Of a stretch of DNA of 64,000 nt, positions 29,530 through 38,468 are shown one piece after another (within the stretch, counting starts at the first letter, position 1; each line of letters opens with the position of its first letter). The stretch comes from an uncultured Rhodoblastus sp. (GTDB lineage Bacteria > Pseudomonadota > Alphaproteobacteria > Rhizobiales > Beijerinckiaceae), in the NCBI RefSeq assembly GCF_903903185.1, contig NZ_CAIUXT010000136.1, positions 1 through 64,000 of the forward strand, read 5' to 3'. A program made the position numbers and the translations under genes. Below the pieces are notes generated by a model. The model did no database searches, was not told the DNA's origin, and saw only the letters and a program-made list of their open reading frames with translations.

Positions 29530-30620
29530 AATATGCCGTTGAGGCGCCGCCCGAAAGCGACCGCTTCGCGCCCGCGCCGCATCCGCGCGACACGTTCGGC
29601 TTTTTCGGCCACCGCAAGGCGGAGGCCGAATTGCTCGACGCCTATCGCGTCGGGCGGCTGCCGCAGGCCTGGATTTTTGGGGGCCCGCAGGGCATAGGCA
29701 AGGCGACGCTGGCCTGGCGGATGGCGCGCTTTCTCGCCGCCCATCCCGACCCGGCCGCGCCCGCCGTGCAGAATGCGCAAACGCTTGACGTCGATCCGGA
29801 CCATCCGGCGGCGCGGAAAATTTCGGCGCTGTCGTTTGGCGATCTTGCGCTGCTGCGGCGAGAATGGCAGGAAAAAAACAAGAAACACGCGACGCGCATC
29901 GGGGTGGACGAGGTGCGCCGCGCGATCCATATCTTCGAACAGGCGGCGGGGGAGGGCGGCTGGCGCATGGCGCTCATCGACAGCGCCGACGATTTCAACG
30001 CCAGCAGCGCCAATGCGCTGTTGAAACTGATCGAGGAGCCGCCGCCGCGCTGCCTGTTCCTGATCGTCGCGCATCAGCCCGGCCGCATCCTGCCGACCAT
30101 CGCCTCGCGCTGCCGCCGGCTGATGATGCAGGGGCTGGCGCCGCACGACCTTGCCGCCGCCGCGCGCGCCGCCCTTGAAGCGGCGGAAGAAAAGGTCGTC
30201 GAGGCTGATCTTTTGCGCGCCTGCGCCAGGGCCGATGGGTCGGTCCGCGAGGCCTTGCGGCTGTTGTCGCGCGCCGACGCCGATTTCGACGCGCTCGTCG
30301 AAGGCAGTCTGGCGCCCCTGCCGCGGGTAGACTGGCGCCTGATCCATCGGCTTGCCGACCGGGTGACCGGGCGCGAGCGCGAGACCGAATATGACGCCTT
30401 TCTTCAGGCCATGTTCGGCTGGCTCGCCGCCGCGCTGCGCCGCCACGAGGGGCAGGGGCCTCGCGTCCTCGCGCCTTACGCGACCGCCTGGGAGAGTCTG
30501 GAGCGCGAGGCGCGCGACCTCGAGATTTTCAATCTCGACAAAAGGGCCTTCGTGCTGATCGTTTTTTCTCACCTCGCGGAGGCGGAAAACGCCGCCCGCG
30601 CCGCCCTGAAACCGAGTTGA
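29520..30620 (+). CDS. holB: DNA polymerase III delta-prime subunit
   Basis: Delta-prime is the non-hydrolysing member of the clamp loader that places the beta clamp at primer ends. The 366-residue protein has the HolB start ([30 protein letters not shown]), a P-loop [14 protein letters not shown], and the SRC-like motif IASRCRRL. The typical HolB zinc-finger cysteines are absent, as is usual in alphaproteobacteria. It starts inside the tmk coding end and is followed by tgt eight bases after the stop. In most relatives metG and tatD follow; here tgt does. Confidence 0.92.
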   Translation: MGVKYAVEAPPESDRFAPAPHPRDTFGFFGHRKAEAELLDAYRVGRLPQAWIFGGPQGIGKATLAWRMARFLAAHPDPAAPAVQNAQTLDVDPDHPAARKISALSFGDLALLRREWQEKNKKHATRIGVDEVRRAIHIFEQAAGEGGWRMALIDSADDFNASSANALLKLIEEPPPRCLFLIVAHQPGRILPTIASRCRRLMMQGLAPHDLAAAARAALEAAEEKVVEADLLRACARADGSVREALRLLSRADADFDALVEGSLAPLPRVDWRLIHRLADRVTGRERETEYDAFLQAMFGWLAAALRRHEGQGPRVLAPYATAWESLEREARDLEIFNLDKRAFVLIVFSHLAEAENAARAALKPS

Positions 30621-30627
30621 GGCTGCC

Positions 30628-31761
30628 GTGATCCAGGATTTCCAATATCGCCTGCTTGCGCGCGACGGCGCCGCCCGGCTCGGAGAAATTTTTACGCCGC
30701 GCGGAGTCATCCGGACGCCCGCCTTCATGCCGGTCGGCACCGCCGCCACCGTCAAGGCCATGTATCCGGACCAGGTCCGCGAACTCGGCGCCGATGTGGT
30801 GCTCGGCAATACCTATCATCTCATGCTGCGGCCCGGCGCGGAGCGCGTCGCCTCGCTCGGCGGCCTTCACCAGTTCATGAACTGGCCCTGGCCCATTCTC
30901 ACCGACAGCGGCGGCTTCCAGGTCATGTCGCTGGCCAAGCTGCGCAAGATCGACGAGAACGGCGTCACCTTCCAGTCCCATATCGACGGCTCGACCCATG
31001 TGCTGACGCCGGAATTGTCGATGGAAATCCAGCGCCTGCTCGGCTCCGACATCCAGATGCAGTTCGATGAATGCGTGCCATTGCCCTGTTCGCATGAGGA
31101 GGCGGAGCGCGCCATGCGGCTGTCGCTGCGCTGGGCGGAAAGGTCGCGCAAGGCGTTCGGCTCGCAGCCGGGCCACGCCTGTTTCGGCATCGTGCAGGGC
31201 GGCGCCGAGCCCGGACTGCGCATCGAAAGCGCCAAGGCGCTGGCGGAGATGGATTTTCACGGCATCGCCGTCGGCGGCCTCGCGGTCGGCGAGCCGCAGG
31301 AGATCATGCTGGCGATGATCGAAACGGTGATGCCGCATCTGCCGGACGACAAGCCGCATTATCTGATGGGCGTCGGCTCGCCCGACGACCTCATCGAATC
31401 GGCGGCGCGCGGCATCGACATGTTCGATTGCGTCATGCCGACGCGGGCCGGGCGCCACGGCCTCGCCTATACGCGTTTCGGCAAAATCAACCTGCGCAAC
31501 GCCCGCCACGCCGACGATGTGCGTCCGCTCGACGCGCACTCCTCCTGCCCGGCGGCGCGCGATTATTCGCGCGCCTATCTGCACCATCTGATGCGCTGCG
31601 AGGAAATATTGGGGATGATGCTGCTGAGCTGGGTCAATCTCGCCTATTATCAGGAGCTGATGGCGGGCATGCGCGCCGCGATCGCGCAGGGAAGTTTCGG
31701 CGATTTTCGCCGTCGGACCAAAGAAGACTGGGGCAGGGGCGGCGAGCCGGCGGAGGAATAG
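30628..31761 (+). CDS. tgt: tRNA-guanine(34) transglycosylase lacking most zinc ligands
   Basis: Tgt exchanges guanine-34 of GU(N) anticodon tRNAs for preQ1 in queuosine synthesis. The 377-residue protein keeps the catalytic set: Asp93 in [12 protein letters not shown] and the nucleophile Asp267 in [13 protein letters not shown], plus [11 protein letters not shown] and [11 protein letters not shown]. The C-terminal zinc site is altered: the usual C-x-C-x2-C reads Ser305-Ser-Cys307-Pro-Ala-Ala310, and the fourth ligand (His333 in E. coli) is Val336 in [11 protein letters not shown]. The surrounding [11 protein letters not shown] is intact, so the alignment is firm. Only one of the four ligands remains. 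The start is a GTG at 30628, eight bases after holB. Confidence 0.95.
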   Translation: MIQDFQYRLLARDGAARLGEIFTPRGVIRTPAFMPVGTAATVKAMYPDQVRELGADVVLGNTYHLMLRPGAERVASLGGLHQFMNWPWPILTDSGGFQVMSLAKLRKIDENGVTFQSHIDGSTHVLTPELSMEIQRLLGSDIQMQFDECVPLPCSHEEAERAMRLSLRWAERSRKAFGSQPGHACFGIVQGGAEPGLRIESAKALAEMDFHGIAVGGLAVGEPQEIMLAMIETVMPHLPDDKPHYLMGVGSPDDLIESAARGIDMFDCVMPTRAGRHGLAYTRFGKINLRNARHADDVRPLDAHSSCPAARDYSRAYLHHLMRCEEILGMMLLSWVNLAYYQELMAGMRAAIAQGSFGDFRRRTKEDWGRGGEPAEE

Positions 31762-31864
31762 ACTGGGTCTATGATCGGGCGGCATGGCCAACAGTCTGGC
31801 GAGCGCAACAGCGATACGCTCCTCAATTTCGTTGTCAGAAATCCTTTCGTTCTTGGAGTCTCCC

Positions 31865-32420
31865 ATGTCGAAGCCTGTTGTCGTCCCATGCCCGCATACA
31901 AAAGAGGAATACGAAGCCATACAGAAAAAAATTGAGGAATCCAGCCATTCCCTCAACGCGGAAATAGGCAAATACGTGCGCGCATGGGGGCGAATTCACG
32001 ACCAATTTGCAAGTTATTTTGCCGGGCTATGCGGGCAACCGCCGATGATTGGATACCCCATTTGGAACGCCCTTAAGAGCGACCTTATCCCAGCGCCAAA
32101 TTCTTTCGGCGGCGCTGCAAGCTAAATCTGACTTTTTGAAAAACAGAAAACGCGACAAAGACTTAACAAAAGCAGCGTTTTATGATGAAGTTTTATGGTG
32201 CGCTGAGCAAATAACAAACATATCCGGTAATCGAAACGATTTAATCCGCTGCTCTATAATATATGGAATACGCGAAAACGATTTTGAGGCCAAATTTGAC
32301 ACCTGGACAGGTAGCAAGCGCGCCAGACCCCACAGCGGTGTAAATCTACATGAATTCTGTGAAGGTCATAGCTCATTTAGAGAAGATATGATGAAATATT
32401 TGGTGATATTCGGTAACTAA
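31865..32420 (+). pseudogene. Frameshifted AT-rich gene of unknown function
   Basis: Two overlapping frames appear to be one gene split by a single-base insertion. The first runs from ATG 31865 (ggag six bases upstream; opening MSKPVVVPCPHTKEEYEAIQ) and is coherent to about IWNALKSD near 32085. The product resumes in the next frame at LSQRQILSAALQAKSDFL and continues to the stop at 32420. Joined, it would be about 184 residues, helical, with a central YFAGLCG...IWNALKSDLSQRQILSAAL segment. GC is far below the neighbours. I do not recognise the family. It may be a disrupted accessory gene or carry a sequencing error. Confidence 0.6.
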
Positions 32421-32610
32421 ATGAACAATGACGCGCCATTGTCAAAAAGACCTCGAAGGCGGCCTTACTCGCAGTTGGTGAGGCAGGACAAACAACAGAA
32501 TCAATAAACCGCGCAATAAAAATAAACCTCGCTTTGATCATCTCGGGCGCGAACTCAATCTCAAATTCACTTATCGCTGAACTCTCGGCCAATTCTTTAA
32601 CATCGGTCAT
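32377..32610 (-). CDS. Possible small protein of unknown function
   Basis: A 77-codon frame opens at an ATG (32610) after gag. It reads MTDVKELAESSAISEFEIEF, then a central FAPEMIKARF segment. Its 3' end overlaps the frameshifted gene on the other strand by 44 bases, so the last 14 residues are probably not native and the gene may itself be truncated. The family is unknown and support is limited to codon character. Confidence 0.3.
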   Translation of the reverse strand: MTDVKELAESSAISEFEIEFAPEMIKARFIFIARFIDSVVCPASPTASKAAFEVFLTMARHCSFSYRISPNISSYLL

Positions 32611-33091
32611 TTGCTAACTCAAATGCATCATTGCCGAAAGACTTTTCGTCTTCCCGCCAATGAGCATTTTAAACACAATAGGCTCTTAAACGAAAGAGGT
32701 TCTTAAAACGAAAGAGCGGAAAGACTTTTGGTCTTTCCGCTCAACCTAGGCTTTGTCCCATCCCGCATCGTAGAAGCCGTATTCGGTCACTCCCCAGCGC
32801 CTCGTGACGCTCTAACGATGCGAAAACGTCCTCCCATGACTTGGACAGCAAGCTCACGCCGGATTATTTCCTGCTGCGGCCCCCCTTCGGATCGGTTGCA
32901 CGTTAGTCGAAGCCATTAGTCTTGTCACGGGGGCCTTTGCCGAAAAGCTGAAAAATTTCGTCTTTAGACGGCTCCATCTGCAAAAAATTTCCGTGATCGC
33001 CGAAAAACCCTGCCCAGCGTCCGCGGCGGCGGCTTCGCCTTGCCTTGGCGTTGCGGGCGCCTTATCGAAACGTTGCGACAGGACAGGCCAA
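32421..33091. other. AT-rich accessory intergenic region with a duplicated hairpin
   Basis: Apart from the small minus-strand frame, no gene is supported. A perfect 12-bp stem gagcggaaagac/gtctttccgctc around ttttg lies at 32714-32742. On the minus strand it is followed by tttcgtttta, so it can work as a terminator for leftward transcripts. A decayed copy (gaaagacttttcgtcttcc) lies near 32636, and cttaaacgaaagag is repeated as cttaaaacgaaagag nearby, showing local duplication. 32743-32990 has short conserved-looking minus-strand peptides in shifting frames, possibly a relic. Confidence 0.5.
32714..32742 (-). terminator. Strong hairpin, probable terminator for leftward transcripts
   Basis: The 12-bp perfect stem with a five-base loop is followed on the minus strand by a T-rich run (tttcgtttta). 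On the plus strand the following sequence is not T-rich. It lies about 350 bases upstream of guaA. Confidence 0.55.
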
Positions 33092-34684
33092 ATGAACGAT
33101 TTGCATGAAGAAATCCGCCGGCATCACGACAAGGTCCTGATTGTCGATTTCGGCTCGCAGGTGACTCAGTTGATCGCGCGGCGGGTGCGCGAGGCGGGCG
33201 TCTATTGCGAAATCGCGCCCTACCAATCGGCGGCAAGCGCTTTCGACCTGATCCAGCCCAAGGCGGTGATTCTTTCCGGCGGCCCGGCTTCGGTCACCGA
33301 GCCGGGTTCGCCCCGCGCGCCGCAGAAAATCTTCGAGTCCGGCCTGCCCATTCTCGCCATCTGCTATGGCCAGCAGACCATCGCCGCGCAGCTCGGCGGC
33401 GCAGTGGAAGGCGGCCACGCCGCCGAATTCGGCCGCGCCAATGTCGAAGTCGTCGCAAATTCCGCCTTGTTCGACGGCGTCTGGAGCGTCGGCGGCGCCT
33501 ATCCGGTGTGGATGAGCCATGGCGACCGCGTTACGGCGCTGCCCGAAGGTTTCACCGTCAAGGCGCTCAGCGAAAACGCGCCCTTCGCCGTCGCTTCGGA
33601 TGAAAGGCGCAGGATTTTCACCACCCAGTTCCATCCCGAAGTGGCGCATACGCCGGACGGCGCGAAACTTCTCGCCAATTTCGTCCACAAGGTCGCTGGG
33701 CTGAAATCCGACTGGACCATGGCGGCCTTTCGCGGCGAGGCGGTCAAGGCGATTCGTGAGCAGGTCGGGCAGGGGCGGGTGCTGTGCGGTCTTTCCGGCG
33801 GCGTCGATTCGGCGGTGGCCGCCGTCTTGATCCACGAGGCGATCGGCGAGAACCTCACCTGCGTCTTCGTCGATCACGGTATGTTGCGGCAGGGCGAAGC
33901 CGAGCAGGTGGTGACGCTGTTTCGCGACCATTACAATATTCCGCTGGTCCATGTTCAGGCGCAGGACCTGTTCATCGGCGCGCTCGAAGGCGAGGCGGAC
34001 CCCGAAACCAAAAGAAAGATCATCGGCCGGCTGTTCATCGAGACTTTTGACGCGGAGGCCAAAAAAATCGCCGCCGACGGACGCGGCGCGCCGGCCTTTC
34101 TTGCCCAGGGCACGCTTTATCCCGACGTGATCGAAAGCGTCTCCTTCACCGGCGGCCCTTCGGTGACGATCAAGAGCCACCATAATGTCGGCGGCCTGCC
34201 CGAACGCATGAACATGAAGCTGGTCGAACCGCTGCGCGAACTCTTTAAAGACGAAGTGCGCGCGCTCGGCCGCGAAATCGGCCTGCCCGAGGCTTTTGTC
34301 GCCCGCCATCCTTTCCCCGGTCCCGGCCTCGCCATCCGCTGCCCGGGCGGCGTCACCCGCGAAAAGCTCGAAATATTGCGCAAGGCCGACGCGGTTTACC
34401 TCGATGAAATTCACAAGGCGGGGCTTTACGACCAGATCTGGCAGGCCTTTGCGGTGCTGCTGCCGGTGCGCACGGTCGGGGTGATGGGGGACGGGCGCAC
34501 CTATGATTACGTCGTGGCGCTGCGCGCCGTGACCTCGGTGGACGGCATGACGGCGGATTTCTTTCCCTATGACATGAATTTTCTGGGCCGCGCCGCGACC
34601 CGCATCATCAACGAGGTCAAGGGCGTCAACCGGGTGGTCTACGACGTGACGAGCAAGCCGCCTGGGACGATCGAGTGGGAGTGA
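33092..34684 (+). CDS. guaA: GMP synthase (glutamine-hydrolysing)
   Basis: GuaA aminates XMP to GMP using glutamine and ATP. The 530-residue protein has the class-I glutamine amidotransferase domain first ([15 protein letters not shown]; nucleophile Cys91 in [17 protein letters not shown]), then the ATP pyrophosphatase domain with P-loop LSGGVDSAV and the C-terminal dimerisation domain ([43 protein letters not shown]). The frame opens earlier, but the ATG at 33092 fits the family N-terminus and follows a purine-rich site. An HNH gene starts four bases after the stop. Confidence 0.97.
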   Translation: MNDLHEEIRRHHDKVLIVDFGSQVTQLIARRVREAGVYCEIAPYQSAASAFDLIQPKAVILSGGPASVTEPGSPRAPQKIFESGLPILAICYGQQTIAAQLGGAVEGGHAAEFGRANVEVVANSALFDGVWSVGGAYPVWMSHGDRVTALPEGFTVKALSENAPFAVASDERRRIFTTQFHPEVAHTPDGAKLLANFVHKVAGLKSDWTMAAFRGEAVKAIREQVGQGRVLCGLSGGVDSAVAAVLIHEAIGENLTCVFVDHGMLRQGEAEQVVTLFRDHYNIPLVHVQAQDLFIGALEGEADPETKRKIIGRLFIETFDAEAKKIAADGRGAPAFLAQGTLYPDVIESVSFTGGPSVTIKSHHNVGGLPERMNMKLVEPLRELFKDEVRALGREIGLPEAFVARHPFPGPGLAIRCPGGVTREKLEILRKADAVYLDEIHKAGLYDQIWQAFAVLLPVRTVGVMGDGRTYDYVVALRAVTSVDGMTADFFPYDMNFLGRAATRIINEVKGVNRVVYDVTSKPPGTIEWE

Positions 34685-34688
34685 GGTC

Positions 34689-35345
34689 TTGAAAAAACAG
34701 ATTCAGCTTCTGAAGAGACTGCACGCCCCCGATGAATTGGTCAGGTCGTTCGAAGAAATTTGTAATATCAACGAGCAACTTGATCGTGACTCACGATCAA
34801 ACGTTTCAAAGCTCTTGGAAATAACCTGTAGAAAATTTGGATTCTCAGATGTTCTTGATGAAGGATGGTTTTTTCGGCCAGATAGCCTGTCAGGCTGCCA
34901 TAAACGCGAGGACGGCGCGGTAGTTGGCCATGAACCCGAAGCCTCGACCGTCGAACAGGCTTATCGGCGTGGTTACGATCAGGGCTATAGCGAGTGTCGG
35001 CGCTACGTGCAGGAAGGAAAGTCGATTAAGGCGATTGAATTACGTGAGAATGAAATCCGGAATTGGCGGTTCCGCTCCGTCCAACGTTACAAGTCTATGC
35101 CGGGCGACACTGAAAAGCCTCAGAGAAATATATTCGGTGGTCGCTCCACACTTTCTCTAAAAATAAGATGGAACGTATTGCAGCGCGACGAATACAAGTG
35201 CGTCGTGTGCGGGGCAACTGCGCATGACGGTGCAAAGCTCGAAGTCGATCACATCCATCCGGTCTCGAAGGGAGGCTCAGATGATATCGGCAATCTGCGA
35301 ACACTCTGTCAGGATTGCAATTCGGGCAAATCGGACTCGACATGA
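34689..35345 (+). CDS. HNH endonuclease-like protein
   Basis: This is a protein of 218 residues. The C-terminal 50 residues form a textbook HNH domain: Cys171-x2-Cys174, then the catalytic Asp187-His188 of LEVDHIHPVSKGG, Asn202 in GNLRTLC, and Cys207-x2-Cys210-Asn. The first 165 residues are helical and unlike any family I know; they may bind DNA or a partner. The start appears to be TTG at 34689, four bases after guaA, with gtgagg upstream, so it may be translated from the guaA mRNA. GC is much lower than guaA, pointing to acquisition. There is no methylase partner next to it. Confidence 0.85.
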   Translation: MKKQIQLLKRLHAPDELVRSFEEICNINEQLDRDSRSNVSKLLEITCRKFGFSDVLDEGWFFRPDSLSGCHKREDGAVVGHEPEASTVEQAYRRGYDQGYSECRRYVQEGKSIKAIELRENEIRNWRFRSVQRYKSMPGDTEKPQRNIFGGRSTLSLKIRWNVLQRDEYKCVVCGATAHDGAKLEVDHIHPVSKGGSDDIGNLRTLCQDCNSGKSDST

Positions 35346-35550
35346 GCCTCGGTTGGCCGCTTTCCCGCCCTGCGCGCCGTCGCCTTGGTGGTGGCTTATG
35401 GGCGCTCACGTAATCGGCAATGAAATAAGTTGAACCGCTGAGCCGAAGCTCGTCGCCGCCGACGGCTTTGTCTCCGACCTGCGTTCGACCAGATCGAGAA
35501 CTCCACGCGTGAACCGTGCCCCGCGTTGAATGTTGGGCGCAAAAGCGATA

Positions 35551-35572
35551 TTCTTACTGGTATCGGTAAGAA
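35551..35572. promoter_or_regulatory. Probable VapB/VapBC operator
   Basis: A perfect inverted repeat, ttcttac and gtaagaa, is separated by eight bases and lies 12 bases before the vapB start. VapB-type antitoxins, with their VapC partners, repress their own promoters by binding such palindromes. The position over the promoter and ribosome site fits autoregulation. Confidence 0.6.
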
Positions 35573-35583
35573 AGGCGGGCACC

Positions 35584-35835
35584 ATGCGGATCACCTCCAA
35601 GGGCCAGGTCACAATCCCTCAGGACGTAAGGGAACGCGCCGGTCTCATGCCGGGGACCGATGTCGAATTCGAAATCGAGGCTGGCGGGGTGCGCCTCGTC
35701 AAGGCGAAGCCTGGGCGCGGTCGCCGGACCCGGGGTCAAAAGCTCGTCGAGGGCCTGCGCGGAGGCGGCGACTTCAAGATGACGACCGATGAAGTCGTGG
35801 CCTTGATGCGCGGCCCTTCTGCGGACGAAGGCTGA
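35584..35835 (+). CDS. vapB: AbrB/MazE-fold antitoxin (VapB-like)
   Basis: The 83-residue protein starts MRITSKGQVTIPQDVRERAG, the classic swapped-hairpin AbrB/SpoVT DNA-binding motif, followed by GTDVEFEIEAGGVRLVKA. The C-terminal third is basic, then acidic (TTDEVVALMRG), the usual toxin-binding tail. The ATG at 35584 has aaaggcggg upstream. A PIN toxin gene follows 11 bases after the stop, so this is the antitoxin of a type II pair. Confidence 0.9.
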   Translation: MRITSKGQVTIPQDVRERAGLMPGTDVEFEIEAGGVRLVKAKPGRGRRTRGQKLVEGLRGGGDFKMTTDEVVALMRGPSADEG

Positions 35836-35846
35836 CCCGCGCGGCA

Positions 35847-36248
35847 ATGATTCTGGTCGACTCCAACGTCATCATCGACATCCTGACCGGGAATCCGACA
35901 TGGCGGACGTGGTCCGAAAGCGCCTTGAGCGACGCCGCCGACAGCGACGACATCGCGATCAACCCGATCATCTACGCCGAGATTGCCTCGGGATTCGCCA
36001 CGATGCGCGAACTTGATCGCTGCCTTGGCGCCGATGCGTTTCGACGGCTGGCGCTTCCCTATGAAGCGGGATTTGTCGCCGGCCGCGCGTTCGTGGAATA
36101 TCGCCGACGCGGCGGGGTTCGGACCTCGCCCCTTCCGGATTTCTACATCGGCGCCCACGCGGCCGTCTCGGGCCTCAGCCTGCTGACGCGCGATGCGCGC
36201 CGATATGCCGGCTACTTTCCAAAGCTGCGGCTGATTTCGCCGGCATAA
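35847..36248 (+). CDS. vapC: PIN-domain ribonuclease toxin (VapC-like)
   Basis: VapC toxins are Mg-dependent ribonucleases that cut tRNA or rRNA when freed from VapB. The 133-residue protein has the PIN acidic set: Asp5 (ILVDSNVIIDIL), Glu45 (IYAEIASGF), Asp98 (SPLPDFYIGAHA) and Asp116 (LLTRDARRY). All four are intact, so it is probably active. It lies just after vapB and converges with the next gene, 27 bases away. Confidence 0.92.
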   Translation: MILVDSNVIIDILTGNPTWRTWSESALSDAADSDDIAINPIIYAEIASGFATMRELDRCLGADAFRRLALPYEAGFVAGRAFVEYRRRGGVRTSPLPDFYIGAHAAVSGLSLLTRDARRYAGYFPKLRLISPA

Positions 36249-36275
36249 GGCCGCCGGCGCGCGCGCGAAAAAAAA

Positions 36276-37001
36276 TCAGCCCGTCAATTTATCCGCCCAG
36301 GCGACGACAAAGGGCAGGGCGCTGATCGGCTTCATCAGCGCCACCGCCGCGACCGAACCGCCGACGCCCCAGAACCAGGCTGGATGAATGCGCCCCCTCG
36401 TGGCCAGGTCGTGACGGATCGCGAAGCCAAAAAACAGCAGCAATTGCGCCGCCAGAATCGCCCAGACGCCCAGTTCCTGGCCCAGCAGCGGCATCGGCAA
36501 CAGCCGGCCCCAGGCGGGCGCCGTCAGGAAAATCGTCCCCGAGAGCATCAGCCGCCGATGCCAGTCGGTCCGCTGCCGCAGCCTGATGGCGGCAACGGTA
36601 AAGGCATAGAAAGTGAACACCGTGATCAGGTCCATCGCCAGGAAAAAGTTGGGCTGAAAAAACGGTGGGACCCGGTGGGACGCCAGCGAGGAGCACGTAA
36701 CCAAGACTGCAACCGGAATCATCGTGGTTGCCCAGGCGAACCCGAGCCAGCCCAATGTGCGGTGCCGGGCCACCGCGCCCCGATAGACGAGGGCGTTCTG
36801 GAGCAGATAGAAGCCAACCCAGCCCGCAAAGGTCACCCCGTGCAGATGGACCCACCATGGCGAGGCCAGGCTCGACCGGCCCATTGCAAATTGCAGTCCG
36901 AACCCGGCCACCACCGTCGCCGCGATCCCCGCCGCCATCGCAAGAAAAAATGCCCGTTCACGCTCCAGATCGGTCCGCGTATTTTCCGCAATCGTCGCCA
37001 T
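36276..37001 (-). CDS. Multi-pass membrane protein of unknown function
   Basis: The 241-residue protein has six or seven hydrophobic helices. A conserved-looking pattern of histidines at helix ends (WWVHLHGVTF; ARHRTLGWLGF; WHRRLMLSG) resembles small haem-binding or DUF2306-like membrane proteins, but I cannot assign a family. The start ATG is at 37001. It is monocistronic, converging with vapC. Confidence 0.7.
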   Translation of the reverse strand: MATIAENTRTDLERERAFFLAMAAGIAATVVAGFGLQFAMGRSSLASPWWVHLHGVTFAGWVGFYLLQNALVYRGAVARHRTLGWLGFAWATTMIPVAVLVTCSSLASHRVPPFFQPNFFLAMDLITVFTFYAFTVAAIRLRQRTDWHRRLMLSGTIFLTAPAWGRLLPMPLLGQELGVWAILAAQLLLFFGFAIRHDLATRGRIHPAWFWGVGGSVAAVALMKPISALPFVVAWADKLTG

Positions 37002-37468
37002 GCCGCCCCCTCAAGATTGCCTGCGCGAGATGATATGGAAACCGGACGCCGATAGTCCAGAGCAACGCCAGACGAGCCAGCCGCCGGGGGCGATTGTGTG
37101 AGAGCAGGGGTCGCCAGCGAAAGGCGACCCTCTCTAGCGGTGACCTGTTGCACTTGAACCAGGTCCGCCGAGCGCGCCCAGAGCTTCCGTCGCCGATTCT
37201 TTTCGATGATCTAACCCGGTGAGCGGGAGCGGTTTAGGGTCTTTTGGCGCGCGGTATCGGCGCCTCTTGATCAGGTCCAGGACGCCTGATAGCATTATAC
37301 TATGCAGTCTCGATGCGAGAGCTTCGGTAGTCTTACATAAAGTTTCAAGCTGCATTTCTGAACGTCCGTGACGTTTACGAAAACAGTCACAGCAGAATCA
37401 ATGACCTGGAGCTTCGTGGGAGTATTGTCGGAGGCGGCTCATCGAGTCCGGAATCGGGGGGTATTGAA
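37002..37468. other. Intergenic region upstream of a PEP-CTERM gene
   Basis: These 467 bases separate divergent genes. Only short shadow frames are present. A weak inverted pair gtgac/gtcac lies at 37368-37390. The ribosome site cggggggtattgaa precedes the next gene. I saw no sigma-54 promoter of the GG-N10-GC type. Confidence 0.4.
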
Positions 37469-38374
37469 ATGAAGACATCTGCGCAAAATTTGTCTGCCCT
37501 GGCGCTGACCCTGGCGCTGGGCTGTGGCGCTGCCGCGCAGGCCAACGCGACGGTTGCGTTGAGTTTTTATCAGTCCGGCACGACCACGGATGTCGATTAC
37601 GAGAACTTTCTCAATTCGACATTTGGCGCCGGTCTCACGCCGACCGAGCGCTTCGTCGGCCAGGTCAGCGGCAACAATTCCAACGGGCTCTTCGTGCCGA
37701 CCACGGCTTCGGGCTTCCCGGCGCCCGACGGGACGGGCGTGACCTCAGCGCTGACGAACCATCCGCCCGTCGGCAACGGCACGAACGGCGGCGGCTCGGT
37801 AGTCGGATCGTTCGCGACATATACCGCCTGGACAAACGGCGGCGGCCAGGTCGTGCCTTTCTCACTGAGCCGTAGCGGCCAGACGGTGACCTACACGCTC
37901 GCCTACCCGGGCGGGGCTACCGCGACCTGGACGAGCGCAACCGCGGACTACTTCGGTCAGGCGACCAGCTTTGAGCTTCGCGCCCGTTCCGTTGCGCCAA
38001 GCGGCCACCTGCTCAGCGACGGCTTCACGATCGACAACTTGAAGTTCACCGATACGAGTGTGACGAACCAGAATGTCGACTCGTTGCTTTCGGCGCACGG
38101 AAGCCAAGTTTACGCCGCCAACGGCGACACGACGATCGCGTTGTTCACCGGCGTTGCCCCTGGCGATTTCACGCTGACGGGCGATTATGTCCTTCAGTGG
38201 ACCAACAACGACAATATCACCAATCCTGGCAGGACATGGAACTCTCAGGTCAAGGCGCTCGACTTGCCTACCGCGGCGCCCGAGCCTTCGACGTGGGCTA
38301 TGATGATGATCGGCTTCGCCGTTCTCGGCTTCGCGGCGCAACGCAAAAAGCGCCAAGCGCGCGCTGATGTCTGA
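37469..38374 (+). CDS. PEPxxWA-CTERM sorting-domain exported protein
   Basis: The protein has 301 residues with a signal peptide (LSALALTLALGCGAAAQANA) and a Ser/Thr/Asn/Gly-rich beta-type body. The C-terminus has the sorting signal APEPSTWAMMMIGFAVLGF followed by basic residues (QRKKR), the PEPxxWA form recognised by exosortase-type enzymes. Such proteins are exported and processed, often linked to exopolysaccharide or floc formation. No exosortase gene is present in this window. It converges with a glutathione transferase gene. Confidence 0.88.
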   Translation: MKTSAQNLSALALTLALGCGAAAQANATVALSFYQSGTTTDVDYENFLNSTFGAGLTPTERFVGQVSGNNSNGLFVPTTASGFPAPDGTGVTSALTNHPPVGNGTNGGGSVVGSFATYTAWTNGGGQVVPFSLSRSGQTVTYTLAYPGGATATWTSATADYFGQATSFELRARSVAPSGHLLSDGFTIDNLKFTDTSVTNQNVDSLLSAHGSQVYAANGDTTIALFTGVAPGDFTLTGDYVLQWTNNDNITNPGRTWNSQVKALDLPTAAPEPSTWAMMMIGFAVLGFAAQRKKRQARADV

Positions 38375-38468
38375 ACCGATACAGAACCAAGGATCGCGGG
38401 CCGCCGACCGGCGGTCACGTTCCGGCGACGATGGAATGGGAACAGGGCCGGTAACGGCCGCATGGCCT

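Noticed and set aside
32421-32507. 28-codon plus-strand frame right after the frameshifted gene
   Set aside because: Too short and very basic; the opposite strand has a longer, more protein-like frame.
32743-32990. Possible transposase or antitoxin relic on the minus strand
   Set aside because: Short protein-like stretches occur in two frames but none is long enough to name a family.
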